Shown: positions 55,621-64,000 of the stretch, one piece after another
Numbering within the stretch: the stretch's first letter is position 1
Layout of the letters: each line of letters begins with the position of its first letter
NCBI GenBank assembly: GCA_003214215.1
Contig: QCLX01000002.1
Location: forward strand, 1 to 64,000
Length of the DNA: 64,000 nucleotides
Source of the DNA: Prochlorococcus sp. AG-418-G18
Lineage (GTDB): Bacteria; Cyanobacteriota; Cyanobacteriia; PCC-6307; Cyanobiaceae
Reading direction: 5' to 3'
Notes under the pieces: model-generated
The model's database searches: none
Seen by the model: the letters and a program-made list of their open reading frames with translations, nothing else
Told to the model about the DNA's origin: nothing
Program-made: the position numbers and the translations under genes

Positions 55621-56556
55621 TCAAATTTTTATTTGAGAATTCATTAGGATAATATTTCTTACACCTTTAGGAATCTTTTTAGTAATTTCTCTATTCTTTG
55701 TCATGCAAAATTTATCTACAGAATATGCTAATTCAAAATCATTTATTGCATCTTCAATATTTTCATTTTTAATTCTTAAATAACCTCTGTTCAAATAACA
55801 AGAAACCAACTCTTCTTTATATGGTACAAAATGATAACGTAACTCTATTGCTTTACTAAACATACTTATGGCTAAACTATTGTTTTTAAAGTTCCTATAG
55901 ATTTTGCCTGCTCGCATATAAGCTCTATAGTTACATCTCTCCATTTTTAATGCATTATTTACATCATTAATTGCCTCACTAGCGCAATTTTTTTTAATAT
56001 AAGTAGTCGCTCTACAAGTTAATACAAAGCTATAGAAGTATTTCTCCCTTTTAGTCAGCTTTGAGAAATCAATATTGGAGGGGATTATTTTACGAAAATA
56101 AAATAATGACCATCTTAATTGTCCTAGCCTTCTTAAAATAAAAGCACGCATATAATAGATTTCTTTAAGAGTTTCTCCCGAATTTTTTATTAAAATATGC
56201 GATTTATTTTTGTTAATTATATTTTCTAGGATTTTTAAAAATTTATTTAAATCTTTTAGTGTTTTTAAATCATCACTCATACTCAAATTATTTATTAATT
56301 CCCATAATGGAGATAAAGAGAATTTATCTCTAGGCTCAGTTAAGTATATAGAAAAATAAATTGATTCAGTTATATCTCTTAAATAGTAATGCGAAATTAC
56401 ACGATAAATTAGAATTAGAGTTCTGCTATTTTTAGTTCTCGCACATCTTCTTGTTTTTTGAAAGTAAACTGTAGCAGGTTTATATTTTTCTTTTCTTAGT
56501 TCTTCTTTTCCTAATTCAAAATATGTTTTCCAAGTTGGCTTATAAATCTTTTTCAT
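55621..56556 (-). CDS. TPR protein, 311 residues (paralog B)
   Basis: Paralog of the protein encoded at 54516-55457: TWKTYFELGKEELRKEKYKPATVYFQKT, TLKDLNKFLKILENIINKNKSHILIKN, AGKIYRNFKNNSLAISMFSKAIEL, RGYLRIKNENIEDAINDFELAYSVD and the same C-terminal IPKGVRNIILMNSQIKI. TPRs fill the C-terminal half; the middle is a helical non-repeat part shared by both paralogs. Element R2 lies 43 nt upstream of its start, as R1 does for paralog A, so the duplicated unit was element plus gene. Confidence 0.82.
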   Translation of the reverse strand: MKKIYKPTWKTYFELGKEELRKEKYKPATVYFQKTRRCARTKNSRTLILIYRVISHYYLRDITESIYFSIYLTEPRDKFSLSPLWELINNLSMSDDLKTLKDLNKFLKILENIINKNKSHILIKNSGETLKEIYYMRAFILRRLGQLRWSLFYFRKIIPSNIDFSKLTKREKYFYSFVLTCRATTYIKKNCASEAINDVNNALKMERCNYRAYMRAGKIYRNFKNNSLAISMFSKAIELRYHFVPYKEELVSCYLNRGYLRIKNENIEDAINDFELAYSVDKFCMTKNREITKKIPKGVRNIILMNSQIKI

Positions 56557-56599
56557 AAAAATAATAATCTTTGAGAAATTATTAGTTTTTAATATTTAT

Positions 56600-56718
56600 A
56601 AATGATTCCTGTTTTACGCCATTTCTTATGTAGGAAAAGTATTCTTGAAGTAAAGATAATAAGGACGCCCCCCTTTAAAACTTCTTTTTTTTCTAACTAA
56701 TTTATTTTTGCAAAATAA
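56600..56718. repeat. Conserved non-coding element R2, upstream of paralog B
   Basis: 119-nt copy of R1. On the plus strand GAAGT-AAAG pairs with CTTT-(AAA)-ACTTC to give a bulged stem, directly followed by eight T residues near 56685-56692, the shape of an intrinsic terminator. TTCCT (56606-56610) can pair with AGGAA (56632-56636). The remaining spacer to nadE (56719-56827) shows no gene. Confidence 0.75.
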
Positions 56719-56827
56719 ATTGAGAGCAAAGCTTTCTAGTGTGCTCATGATTAGATTTTAGTTTTTCAGAAATATATATACTCCTTTCTTGTTTAATTTC
56801 AAAAAAATATTCAATTTAATCAATCAA

Positions 56828-58525
56828 TTAGTATGATATCGCAATTGGAATTCTCCAATCACTTCCTAATGATTGACTGCTTAGTTTTAGGATAGGGGGA
56901 GCCTGCTTTCTTTTGAATTCTGCTTTTTTAATAAGTGAGATTATTTTTAAGACTAATTCTTTTTCGTAACCGTCTTCTTGAAGTTGTTTTATATCTTTTT
57001 TCTCTTCAATAATTCCTTTAAGAATATTATCTAAAATGGAATAAGGAGGGAGAGAATCAGTATCTAATTGATCAGGACCTAATTCGGCGCTAGGAGCTTT
57101 CGTACGTATATTTTCTCCAATTAAATCTTCACCAGAATCTAACCTATATGATTTTCTATGATTAATTGAATCTTCGCTATCAAGCCAATTGCATAATTTA
57201 AAAACATAAGTTTTATATAAATCCCCAATTACCGATAATCCCCCATTCATATCACCATAAAGTGTGCAATATCCTACAGCTAGCTCTGATTTATTTCCTG
57301 TTGAAAGTAATAAATGCTTTTCTTGATTTGCTAAAGCCATCAAAAGCGTTCCTCTGATTCTTGATTGAATATTTTGATTTGTTATTTCAGCCATCTCGAA
57401 AGATATTGTATTTATAAAAGATTCTTCAAAGGAGCTCATCAAATTTTCAATTGGGATGCTATTGAAATTTATTTTTAATCTTCTAGCTAAATCTTTCGCA
57501 TCACTCTTTGAATGTGATGAGCTCCACTTAGAGGGCATTGAGACGCAATAAATATTATTACTGCCAAGAGCAGCTGTCGCAATTGCTGAAACTAGTGCTG
57601 AATCAATGCCACCACTTAGTCCAATTAAAGCTGTTTTAAAACCGCATTTTTGAGCATAATCCCTAACACCAAGGACTAATGCATCAAAAATTGATGACAT
57701 CTCAGACTTTTCAAATTTATTTTTTTGAGTTTTGGTTTGCTCAATGTCCCAACTGGAGAGGTCTTCTGAAAAAGATTTTAATTGCTTAATTTTAGATCCA
57801 TTCTTATCAAGAATAAAACTATTTCCATCAAAAATTAAATTATCATTTGCACCAATCTGGTTTACATATATCAGCGGTACTTGAAGATATTGAGCAGCAA
57901 AACTGGAAACTTTGGATCTTAGTTCTAACTTTTTAAAGGTATATGGGGAGGCTGATAAGTTCACTAAAATATCAACTTTTTTTTTCTTTAAATCAAAAAT
58001 AGGATTCTTTTTATGAATCCCTCTACCTTCTATATTTTTGTTGACCCACAAATCCTCACATATAGTAAAGCCAAGTCGCCAAGTCTTATTATTAATTTCT
58101 TTTGTTAATACGGAAACTTTTTCTTCTGATCTAAAGTATCTTTTCTCATCAAATACTTCATAGGTGGGAAGAATAATTTTACGAGCAATTATTTTCCACT
58201 CACCGCGCTCAAGCAATGCAATAGAATTATAAAGATTTGGGAAAAAAGAATCATTTATTATCTCAGCTATCCCTACTGTGATACCCAAGTTTCCATATTT
58301 TTTATGAATATCCAAGGCTAATTGGTCAAGAATTTGATATTGATTTTTGATTAAATTTTTTTTAAGAAGTAGGTCGTTTGCTGGATATCCCCATAGTGAT
58401 AATTCTGGAGTAAGAACTAAATCAGCAGAATTTGAGCTAGCTTTCGAAGCAGTAGAAAGTATTTTTTTTGCATTACCCTCTAAATCACCAACAACTGGAT
58501 TAATCTGAGCAAGTAAAAACTTCAT
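56828..58525 (-). CDS. nadE: NAD+ synthase (glutamine-hydrolysing)
   Basis: Two-domain enzyme of 565 residues. The N-terminal nitrilase-type glutaminase has the Glu-Lys-Cys triad in TPELSLWGYP, RKIILPTYEVF and CEDLW near residue 156. The C-terminal synthetase has the P-loop-like SGGIDSALV near residue 300 and STGNKSELAVGYCTLYGD. Ammonia released from glutamine is used to amidate NaAD to NAD+. It overlaps nadD by 4 nt, and nadD makes its substrate. Confidence 0.96.
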   Translation of the reverse strand: MKFLLAQINPVVGDLEGNAKKILSTASKASSNSADLVLTPELSLWGYPANDLLLKKNLIKNQYQILDQLALDIHKKYGNLGITVGIAEIINDSFFPNLYNSIALLERGEWKIIARKIILPTYEVFDEKRYFRSEEKVSVLTKEINNKTWRLGFTICEDLWVNKNIEGRGIHKKNPIFDLKKKKVDILVNLSASPYTFKKLELRSKVSSFAAQYLQVPLIYVNQIGANDNLIFDGNSFILDKNGSKIKQLKSFSEDLSSWDIEQTKTQKNKFEKSEMSSIFDALVLGVRDYAQKCGFKTALIGLSGGIDSALVSAIATAALGSNNIYCVSMPSKWSSSHSKSDAKDLARRLKINFNSIPIENLMSSFEESFINTISFEMAEITNQNIQSRIRGTLLMALANQEKHLLLSTGNKSELAVGYCTLYGDMNGGLSVIGDLYKTYVFKLCNWLDSEDSINHRKSYRLDSGEDLIGENIRTKAPSAELGPDQLDTDSLPPYSILDNILKGIIEEKKDIKQLQEDGYEKELVLKIISLIKKAEFKRKQAPPILKLSSQSLGSDWRIPIAISY

Positions 58526-59100
58526 TCAACTAATTTAGTGGATTCATATAAATTATTCTTTTTAACAATATCTATTAAAGAAGTTGGTAAATTAGAATAA
58601 TTAAAATTTGACCTGATCTTAGAACTTGAAATGTTTGGGATTTTTATGGTTGAAATCTTAAATTTCACTTTATAAGTTTCTAACATTTTAAGAGTATTTG
58701 ATTCAACAGGATATCCCTCTCTTAAGATTACTAAAAAACTAACCTCATCAGTAATTTCATCAAAATTTTTCCAGGAGAAAATATCTTTAATTAAATCACT
58801 CCCAATAACAAAATCTAAATTTTTTAATTCATAAATTCTTTTACATTTTTTGATTGACTCTACTGCCCATTGGCTACTAACACTTTGATTAAATAAAATT
58901 TTAGGATTATCTAAATCTTCAATAAGAGTTTTTAATAAATGGCTTCGAATTGAGATATCCTCTTTGTGATTTTTGTTGGGGTTGTTACTAACATAACCAA
59001 TTGTAAAAGCATATATTTTGGATAATTCTTCAAGTATTTTTTTATGTCCAATGGTAGGTGGATCTGCACTGGTACCAAATAATGCAATGCTTTTTACCAT
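58522..59100 (-). CDS. nadD: Nicotinate-nucleotide adenylyltransferase
   Basis: Nucleotidyltransferase of 192 residues that converts nicotinate mononucleotide and ATP to NaAD. The N-terminal FGTSADPPTIGHKKIL is the (H/T)xGH phosphate-binding motif, and the C-terminal ISSSKIRSNF is the second signature (ISSTxIR). It is directly upstream of nadE with a 4-nt overlap, forming a two-step NAD unit, and 7 nt after the GTPase gene. Confidence 0.93.
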   Translation of the reverse strand: MVKSIALFGTSADPPTIGHKKILEELSKIYAFTIGYVSNNPNKNHKEDISIRSHLLKTLIEDLDNPKILFNQSVSSQWAVESIKKCKRIYELKNLDFVIGSDLIKDIFSWKNFDEITDEVSFLVILREGYPVESNTLKMLETYKVKFKISTIKIPNISSSKIRSNFNYSNLPTSLIDIVKKNNLYESTKLVE

Positions 59101-59107
59101 TTAACTT

Positions 59108-60352
59108 TTAAGGCAGAATGCTAACAAAATTATTATTTGAATTTCTATTTGAGAAATAAATATTTATGTGGTTAAAAAAATCTGGGTCATTAAAAGTCAT
59201 ATTTTGGATCATAATAGAGGGTTCTATAAAAGAAGCTTTGCTTCTTATGAATATCTCGTTTGCAGCTAATTTACCAAGGGTTTTTGTAGAATATACTGCC
59301 ATTGCTGCTTGAATAATTGCTATAGGTCCATAAGGTAATAATGATAACCCGTTTGTAAAAGGCGCTGTTAATAAAATTACTTTTTTAATGACGTTGAAAG
59401 ATGTATTGATACCAATTTGAGTGACTCCTAAAAATAAATTATTAATGGATATATTTTTGAATATTTTCCTTGTAGATTCACCCTTTAAATTAAAGCCATA
59501 AATCTTACTTAATTCGCTTATTAATGCAGTATCTAGTGCAAAACTACCAGCAACATCAAAAAAAATAAAAGGATTAAAAGCTACAGCCGATGCCTTTATA
59601 GTTGAAAATTTACCAATAGTGGACTGAGCTAATTTCTTTCTTTTTTTTAATCTTTGTTCTTTTATTTGCATAAACAATTTGTCAGCTAATTGAAGAGAAT
59701 TTAGTGTCAATAATATCTCTCCATAATGATTTATTATTTTTTTTATATAGTCTCTCAGATTGTTTTCATAGTTAATAATTATGGGAATATTTAAATCTTT
59801 TGGTAGCTTAAGATTTATATTTTCTATAATTTCTTTTAATTCATTATTTTCTAAAAGATCGACTTTATTTAAGATTAAAATTATTTTCTTACCAGCTTTA
59901 ATGAAGGCTTTGATTTCACTTAATTCATTTCTATTTATATCTCCTGCGACTACAAATAAAATAAGATCTGAATTCTTGATATCAGAGAAGATTTTCTCTG
60001 GAAATTTAATATTACAGAAATCAAATCCAGGAGAATCAATTAACTCTACCCTTTGAAGGGTTTGATCTTTTCTAAGGAGCCACTCTTCAGCTTTCGTTTC
60101 TTTCGTAGACCCGTTTATAATGTTTGTTTTAAAAAAGTCTTTTTTTAATAGAGAATTTAAAAGGGAGGATTTACCAACGCCTGATTTGCCATATGCGCCA
60201 ATTCTTATTTGTTTTTCTTTGAGCCTAAAAAGTTGTTGATTAAAAGAAATTATTTCTCTATTAAAAAAACTCTTTTCATAATTGGTAAGATCCAAATTCT
60301 CCCACCAATTTTTTAAAAGTAAATAATTTTTATTAATCTTTAATTGTGGCAT
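59108..60352 (-). CDS. Membrane-associated dynamin/Era-like GTPase with C-terminal hydrophobic (DUF697-like) domain
   Basis: Protein of 414 residues. G1 is GAYGKSGVGKSS at residues 52-63, G3 is DSPGFD and G4 is LNKVDLL. The C-terminal half has hydrophobic helices (SAVAFNPFIFFDVAGSFALD, VILLTAPFTNGLSLLPYGPIAIIQAAMAVY) like the DUF697 domain of cyanobacterial and plastid GTPases. It probably works at the thylakoid or plasma membrane. It precedes nadD and follows the CNNM/CBS gene by 3 nt on the minus strand; the grouping is likely one transcript. Confidence 0.85.
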   Translation of the reverse strand: MPQLKINKNYLLLKNWWENLDLTNYEKSFFNREIISFNQQLFRLKEKQIRIGAYGKSGVGKSSLLNSLLKKDFFKTNIINGSTKETKAEEWLLRKDQTLQRVELIDSPGFDFCNIKFPEKIFSDIKNSDLILFVVAGDINRNELSEIKAFIKAGKKIILILNKVDLLENNELKEIIENINLKLPKDLNIPIIINYENNLRDYIKKIINHYGEILLTLNSLQLADKLFMQIKEQRLKKRKKLAQSTIGKFSTIKASAVAFNPFIFFDVAGSFALDTALISELSKIYGFNLKGESTRKIFKNISINNLFLGVTQIGINTSFNVIKKVILLTAPFTNGLSLLPYGPIAIIQAAMAVYSTKTLGKLAANEIFIRSKASFIEPSIMIQNMTFNDPDFFNHINIYFSNRNSNNNFVSILP

Positions 60353-60355
60353 AAT

Positions 60356-61333
60356 TTATTTTTTCCACCAACCAGCTAATACTGATAAAACAACTTCTGC
60401 ACCAATAATTCCCACAAAACCCCCAAATTCATCTACTACTACTTTCACTCCTTTATGATTCTTGTCAAATCTTGTTAATAATTGATCTGCCTTAATCATT
60501 TCGGGAATGTAGTCCACAGGTTCGCAAATTTCTAATAATGATTTTTTATGTTGCCCATTAATCAATTCTGTTAGTATATTCTCACGTTTTACCACACCTT
60601 GTATTTTGTCAACTTTATCTCCTAAAATAACCCACCATGGGGAGTTATCTGACATTATAAGTTCTGAAATTTCATCTAGATTTGAAGACCCATCAAGGCA
60701 AGGTGCTGATACCCTTGGGATCATTAAATCTTTAGCTTTTAAATCATTTAGTTGAAAAACCTTAAATATCATTGCTGCTTCATCAGCTTCTATCAAACCT
60801 TTTTGACTGCCAATTTTTGCCATTTGTCTAATTTCTTCTTCATCAGTTGAAATTTCATTTTCTGCAGTAATAACTGGAAATATTTGCTCTATTAATATTA
60901 AAAATGGCCTCATTAAAGTATTTAATATTCTTAGGATTGGAACAGATAATAATGCTATTTGCACTGAAAATCTTGTGCCAAGAGCTTTAGGTAGCACTTC
61001 TCCAACTAAAACAACTAGCATATAAAAAATAATTGAGAACAGAGTTAAGCCAAACCTACTATCAATAATCAATGCTCCGTATACCCCTAAAATGAGGCTT
61101 CCAATTATGTTAAATCCATTATTAGTTATTGTTATTACAGTTAATGTCCTTCCTAAATGTTTCCTGAGTTTAAGAAGTTGATTCGCAGAGCTTTTGGGCT
61201 TCTGTTTGGATGCTATTTCTAAAATTCTAATTGAATTTACTGCTAAAAAAGCCGCTTCTACTCCCGAACAACATGCTGACCCAATTAAAATAATTATGAT
61301 AAGTAAAATTAAACCGTAAACAGTTGGTTCCAT
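60356..61333 (-). CDS. CNNM/CBS-domain membrane protein (HlyC/CorC family)
   Basis: Protein of 325 residues. Residues about 1-150 form the CNNM (DUF21) domain with four helices (GLILLIIIILIGSACCSGVEAAF at the start, VVLVGEVLPKALG as the conserved motif). Residues about 200-315 form a CBS pair (LMIPRVSAPCLD, VVVDEFGGFVGIIG). The C-terminal transporter-associated CorC_HlyC domain is absent. The family is linked to magnesium or cobalt export; the hemolysin label is historical. First gene of the minus-strand unit leading to nadE. Confidence 0.88.
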   Translation of the reverse strand: MEPTVYGLILLIIIILIGSACCSGVEAAFLAVNSIRILEIASKQKPKSSANQLLKLRKHLGRTLTVITITNNGFNIIGSLILGVYGALIIDSRFGLTLFSIIFYMLVVLVGEVLPKALGTRFSVQIALLSVPILRILNTLMRPFLILIEQIFPVITAENEISTDEEEIRQMAKIGSQKGLIEADEAAMIFKVFQLNDLKAKDLMIPRVSAPCLDGSSNLDEISELIMSDNSPWWVILGDKVDKIQGVVKRENILTELINGQHKKSLLEICEPVDYIPEMIKADQLLTRFDKNHKGVKVVVDEFGGFVGIIGAEVVLSVLAGWWKK

Positions 61334-61407
61334 TAAGATAGTTTAGTTACTAAATCTGTTTTAATTTATTCTTCCATTTTTTTTTAAAACACGCCAATAC
61401 ACAATTC

Positions 61408-62733
61408 ATGCTAAAACCTGATAGAAAAGTTTTTGAAAAAAGAAGAGAAATTTTCTTAGATAAATTAGGTGGTAAATCTGCTATTATCCCTGGAGCAAGA
61501 CTCGTCAAGCATCATGCAGATTGCGAATATCCTTTTAGACAAGATAGTAATTTTTGGTATTTAACTGGTTTTGATGAGCCAGATGCAATTGCTCTTTTTT
61601 TATCTCATAAGCCAAAGGGTGAGAGATTTATATTGTTTGTTGCTCCTAAAGATGTTATTAGCGAGGTTTGGCATGGCTTTAGGTGGGGTTTAGAAGGGGC
61701 TGAAAAAGAGTTTAAGGCTGATAAGGCACATTCAATCAACGAATTAAAACAATTACTCCCAAATTATATAAATGGTTCTGATGAACTTGTTTTTTCAATT
61801 GGTAAGCATCCATTTATTGAGAAAATAGTACTGGAAATATTCTCACAACAACTTGAAAATCGCTCAAGATTGGGAATTGGTGCAGATTCTATAAAATCTC
61901 CAGAAATTTATTTAAACGAGATGAGATTAATAAAAAGTGAATTTGAAATTAATAGAATGAGAGAGGCCGTACAAATTTCAGCAGAAGCTCATGAACTTGT
62001 CAGAAAATGTATATCAACTAAAAATAATGAAAGACAAATTCAGGGTTTGTTAGAGGGATTTTTTTTGGAAAAAGGGGCTAGAGGACCTGCTTATAACTCT
62101 ATTGTTGCCTCAGGAGATAATGCATGTATCTTGCATTACACTTCAAATAATTCCCCTTTGAATAATGGGGATTTATTGCTAGTAGATGCTGGCTGCTCAT
62201 TAACTGATTATTACAATGGAGACATAACAAGAACTATTCCAATTAGCGGTAAATTTTCTAAAGAGCAAAAAGCTATCTATGAGATAGTACTAAGTGCTCA
62301 GAAAGCTGCAATTAAAAGCGCTGTAATTGGATCAAATTCTAGTGCTGTCCATAATGTAGCTTTATCAATTCTTATAGAAGGATTAAAAGATATTGGGTTG
62401 TTATCAGGCAGTACTGAAGAGATAATTGAGACTCAATCCTATAAACATCTTTATATGCATCGAACTGGACATTGGCTTGGTTTAGATGTTCATGATGTAG
62501 GGGCATACAGAATGGGTGACTATGAAGTGCCATTACAGAATGGAATGATTCTTACAGTAGAGCCTGGTATTTACATAAGTGACAGGATCCCAGTTCCAGA
62601 TGGACAACCCATTATTGATGAAAAATGGAAAGGTATCGGTATTAGGATTGAGGATGATGTTTTAGTAAAAGATAAAAACCCAGAAATTTTAAGTATTTCT
62701 GCACTTAAAGAAATTTCTGATTTAGAATCTTAA
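61408..62733 (+). CDS. pepP: Xaa-Pro aminopeptidase
   Basis: M24B peptidase of 441 residues removing N-terminal residues before proline. The C-terminal pita-bread domain has the five dimetal ligands in LLVDAGCSLTDYYNGDITRT (two aspartates), HRTGHWLGLDVHDVG (histidine), LTVEPGIYI (glutamate) and GIRIEDDVLV (glutamate). The N-terminal domain DSNFWYLTGFDEPDA is the PepP/AMP_N part. Divergent from the CNNM/CBS gene with a 74-nt spacer. Confidence 0.95.
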   Translation: MLKPDRKVFEKRREIFLDKLGGKSAIIPGARLVKHHADCEYPFRQDSNFWYLTGFDEPDAIALFLSHKPKGERFILFVAPKDVISEVWHGFRWGLEGAEKEFKADKAHSINELKQLLPNYINGSDELVFSIGKHPFIEKIVLEIFSQQLENRSRLGIGADSIKSPEIYLNEMRLIKSEFEINRMREAVQISAEAHELVRKCISTKNNERQIQGLLEGFFLEKGARGPAYNSIVASGDNACILHYTSNNSPLNNGDLLLVDAGCSLTDYYNGDITRTIPISGKFSKEQKAIYEIVLSAQKAAIKSAVIGSNSSAVHNVALSILIEGLKDIGLLSGSTEEIIETQSYKHLYMHRTGHWLGLDVHDVGAYRMGDYEVPLQNGMILTVEPGIYISDRIPVPDGQPIIDEKWKGIGIRIEDDVLVKDKNPEILSISALKEISDLES

Positions 62734-62786
62734 ATTTGACTTATCTAGTTAATAGAATTAACTTTTATAGAGGTAAAAATACAAAA

Positions 62787-62945
62787 ATGGATAAATCAGA
62801 TTCATACGATATGAAACTTTCTCAAGCTAGAGGTTTGGCTAGTCAGCTTGGTATGTTCGCAGAAGAAAATGATATCCCCAAAGATCTTTGGGATTCATTG
62901 GAGGCTACAATTTATGATTTTTATCAAGTTTCTCACGATAGATAA
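62787..62945 (+). CDS. Small helical protein, 52 residues, function unknown
   Basis: ORF starting at ATG 62787 (MDKSDSYDMKLSQARGLASQLGMFAEEN) and ending at 62945. The frame is open further upstream from a TTG at 62736, but the ATG gives the compact helical protein and leaves a normal 53-nt spacer after pepP. Two amphipathic helices with a DIPKDLWDSLEATIYDFYQ segment. No family recognised. Confidence 0.6.
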   Translation: MDKSDSYDMKLSQARGLASQLGMFAEENDIPKDLWDSLEATIYDFYQVSHDR

Positions 62946-63050
62946 AAATTTCTTTAATTATGTATCGATAACTAAAATCAAGAAATTTTGAATAAATCAA
63001 TCAAAATGTGACCATAAACTGATAAATTATTTATAAACATAAATAAGTGA

Positions 63051-63527
63051 ATGACCTCATCAGATAAGTTAAATCAAAATTCAACTGAAAAAAATGAAAA
63101 AAATAGTGACAACACAAAATCTAAAAATTCCTCTCCTAATTCAGGAATGATGGGTGCTACAGCTGTATTAGCTGCTGCTACAATTGATGAAGATGGAGTA
63201 CCTACTGGATATACCCCTAAACCTGATGAAGGTAGGTTCATTATTAAAGTTTTATGGTTGCCTGATAATGTTGCTTTAGCTGTTGATCAAATAGTAGGTG
63301 GAGGGCCAAGCCCTCTTACTGCTTATTATTTTTGGCCAAGAGATGATGCTTGGGAAAAATTAAAAAGCGAACTAGAGAATAAAGGTTGGATTACAGATAA
63401 TGAAAGAGTGGAAATACTAAACAAAGCTACAGAAGTAATAAATTATTGGCAGGAAGAGGGTAAAACTAAAAAATTAGAAGAAGCCAAATTAAAGTTCCCT
63501 GAAGTAACTTTTTGTGGAACTGCTTAA
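63051..63527 (+). CDS. ycf65: Ribosomal protein PSRP-3 / Ycf65
   Basis: Protein of 158 residues. Residues about 62-158 match the Ycf65/PSRP-3 family, a plastid- and cyanobacterium-specific 30S ribosomal protein: [40 protein letters not shown] and [10 protein letters not shown]. The first 33 residues are a low-complexity S/N/K/E-rich extension with no Cys or structure. The start at ATG 63051 is clear in frame; an internal MM at 33/34 could be an alternative start giving the usual length. Convergent with atpC, 3-nt gap. Confidence 0.9.
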   Translation: MTSSDKLNQNSTEKNEKNSDNTKSKNSSPNSGMMGATAVLAAATIDEDGVPTGYTPKPDEGRFIIKVLWLPDNVALAVDQIVGGGPSPLTAYYFWPRDDAWEKLKSELENKGWITDNERVEILNKATEVINYWQEEGKTKKLEEAKLKFPEVTFCGTA

Positions 63528-63530
63528 AAA

Positions 63531-63935
63531 TTAGTTTTTTGCTGCTTGAATCCTAGCCTCAGCTTTTGAAATCTCTTTCAGAGCTTTAATTTTTTCTGGA
63601 TTCTTTTCATTTTCAGAAAATTTACTAATTGTTAATTTTGCTTCTTGAAGATCTTGTTCGGCATTTTGAACATTAATTTCAGATCCAATTTCTGCATTGT
63701 TTACTAAAACTATGACTTCATCTGATTCAATTTCAGCGAAACCACCCATTAATGCGATTGATTTCCATTGAGAATTCATTCTTAGCCTTAGAACACCAAT
63801 ATCTATGGCTGTAACTAAAGAAATATGTCCTGGAAGTACACCAAGTTGACCAGTAGTACTCGGAAGTATTACTTCTTCAGCTTCGCCTTGATAAACATTT
63901 TTATTAGGAGCTAAAACTTTAAGTGAAATTGCCAT
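63531..63935 (-). CDS. atpC: ATP synthase F1 subunit epsilon
   Basis: Epsilon subunit of 134 residues, which can inhibit ATP hydrolysis. The N-terminal beta sandwich has [32 protein letters not shown], the family signature, and the C-terminal helical hairpin ends [10 protein letters not shown]. It follows atpD on the minus strand, apart from the main atp operon, which is the usual cyanobacterial arrangement. Confidence 0.96.
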   Translation of the reverse strand: MAISLKVLAPNKNVYQGEAEEVILPSTTGQLGVLPGHISLVTAIDIGVLRLRMNSQWKSIALMGGFAEIESDEVIVLVNNAEIGSEINVQNAEQDLQEAKLTISKFSENEKNPEKIKALKEISKAEARIQAAKN

Positions 63936-63975
63936 TAATTTAAAATTATTGAAGGTTAAATATATGTTTTGATAT

Positions 63976-64000
63976 TTATTTTTCAGACCTTATTTTTTCG
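63976..64000 (-). CDS. atpD: ATP synthase F1 subunit beta, last codons (partial)
   Basis: Reading the minus strand from the window edge gives EKIRSEK then TAA (stop at 63976-63978), 40 nt upstream of the atpC start. A lysine/glutamate-rich tail in this position fits the C-terminus of AtpD, which normally precedes atpC. Only eight codons are visible, so the call depends on gene order. Confidence 0.5.

Noticed and set aside
56602-56700. 33-codon ORF (32 residues) on the plus strand inside repeat R2
   Set aside because: The matching R1 copy has a one-base indel that breaks the frame after a few codons, so coding is not conserved.

Overview
The window is a dense, AT-rich cyanobacterial chromosome segment. 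The split RNA polymerase subunits (rpoC1/rpoC2), a b/b' type ATP synthase operon, a high-light-inducible (Hli) protein, Ycf35 and Ycf65/PSRP-3 proteins, a system II cytochrome c maturation pair (CcdA/CcsB) and very tight gene packing all point to a marine Prochlorococcus, most likely a high-light (low-GC) ecotype. No rRNA, tRNA, CRISPR array, insertion sequence or integrase was found.

Layout. 1-9.4 kb: rpoB-rpoC1-rpoC2. 9.5-15.5 kb: a 50-residue Hli protein, rlmN, a 41-residue membrane protein, a HEAT-repeat protein, the DUF2997/Ycf35/ferredoxin/aldo-keto reductase run, rsmG (opposite strand), a DnaJ-domain membrane protein and a DUF3143 protein. 15.5-20.1 kb: a complete pimelate-to-dethiobiotin cluster on the minus strand (bioF-bioK-bioC-bioD-bioA; bioB not here). 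20.2-31.3 kb: a Ski2-like helicase, fumC, purB, a TlyA-type methyltransferase, glnB (PII), queF, ccdA-ccsB and an FtsW/RodA protein. 31.5-37.3 kb: the ATP synthase operon atp1-atpB-atpE-atpF'-atpF-atpH-atpA-atpG(gamma), with structured leaders around atp1 and atpE. It is followed by a 2Fe-2S ferredoxin, a 63-residue protein and a DUF3326 protein. 56.8-64 kb: nadE-nadD, a GTPase, a CNNM/CBS membrane protein, pepP, a 52-residue protein, Ycf65 and atpC (epsilon), with the last codons of atpD at the edge.

The accessory part lies between the DUF3326 gene (ends 38994) and nadE (ends 56828). This roughly 17.8 kb block holds an M48 peptidase; a three-gene operon (HTH/sigma-like protein, a protein resembling DUF1822/DUF928, a membrane protein) converging on a 1097-residue TPR-CHAT (caspase-like) protein; a MoxR-type AAA ATPase paired with a VWA-plus-HExxH protein; two proteins with sigma-70 region 4-like C-termini, one of them fused to TPRs; at least six small TPR proteins; an orphan 360-residue protein; and two copies of a ~117-nt non-coding element, each sitting just upstream of a paralogous TPR gene. 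MoxR, VWA, CHAT and TPR together recall NTP-dependent bacterial conflict or programmed-response systems, which is unexpected in a streamlined picocyanobacterium. This block is the best candidate for an undescribed system; that assignment is inference.
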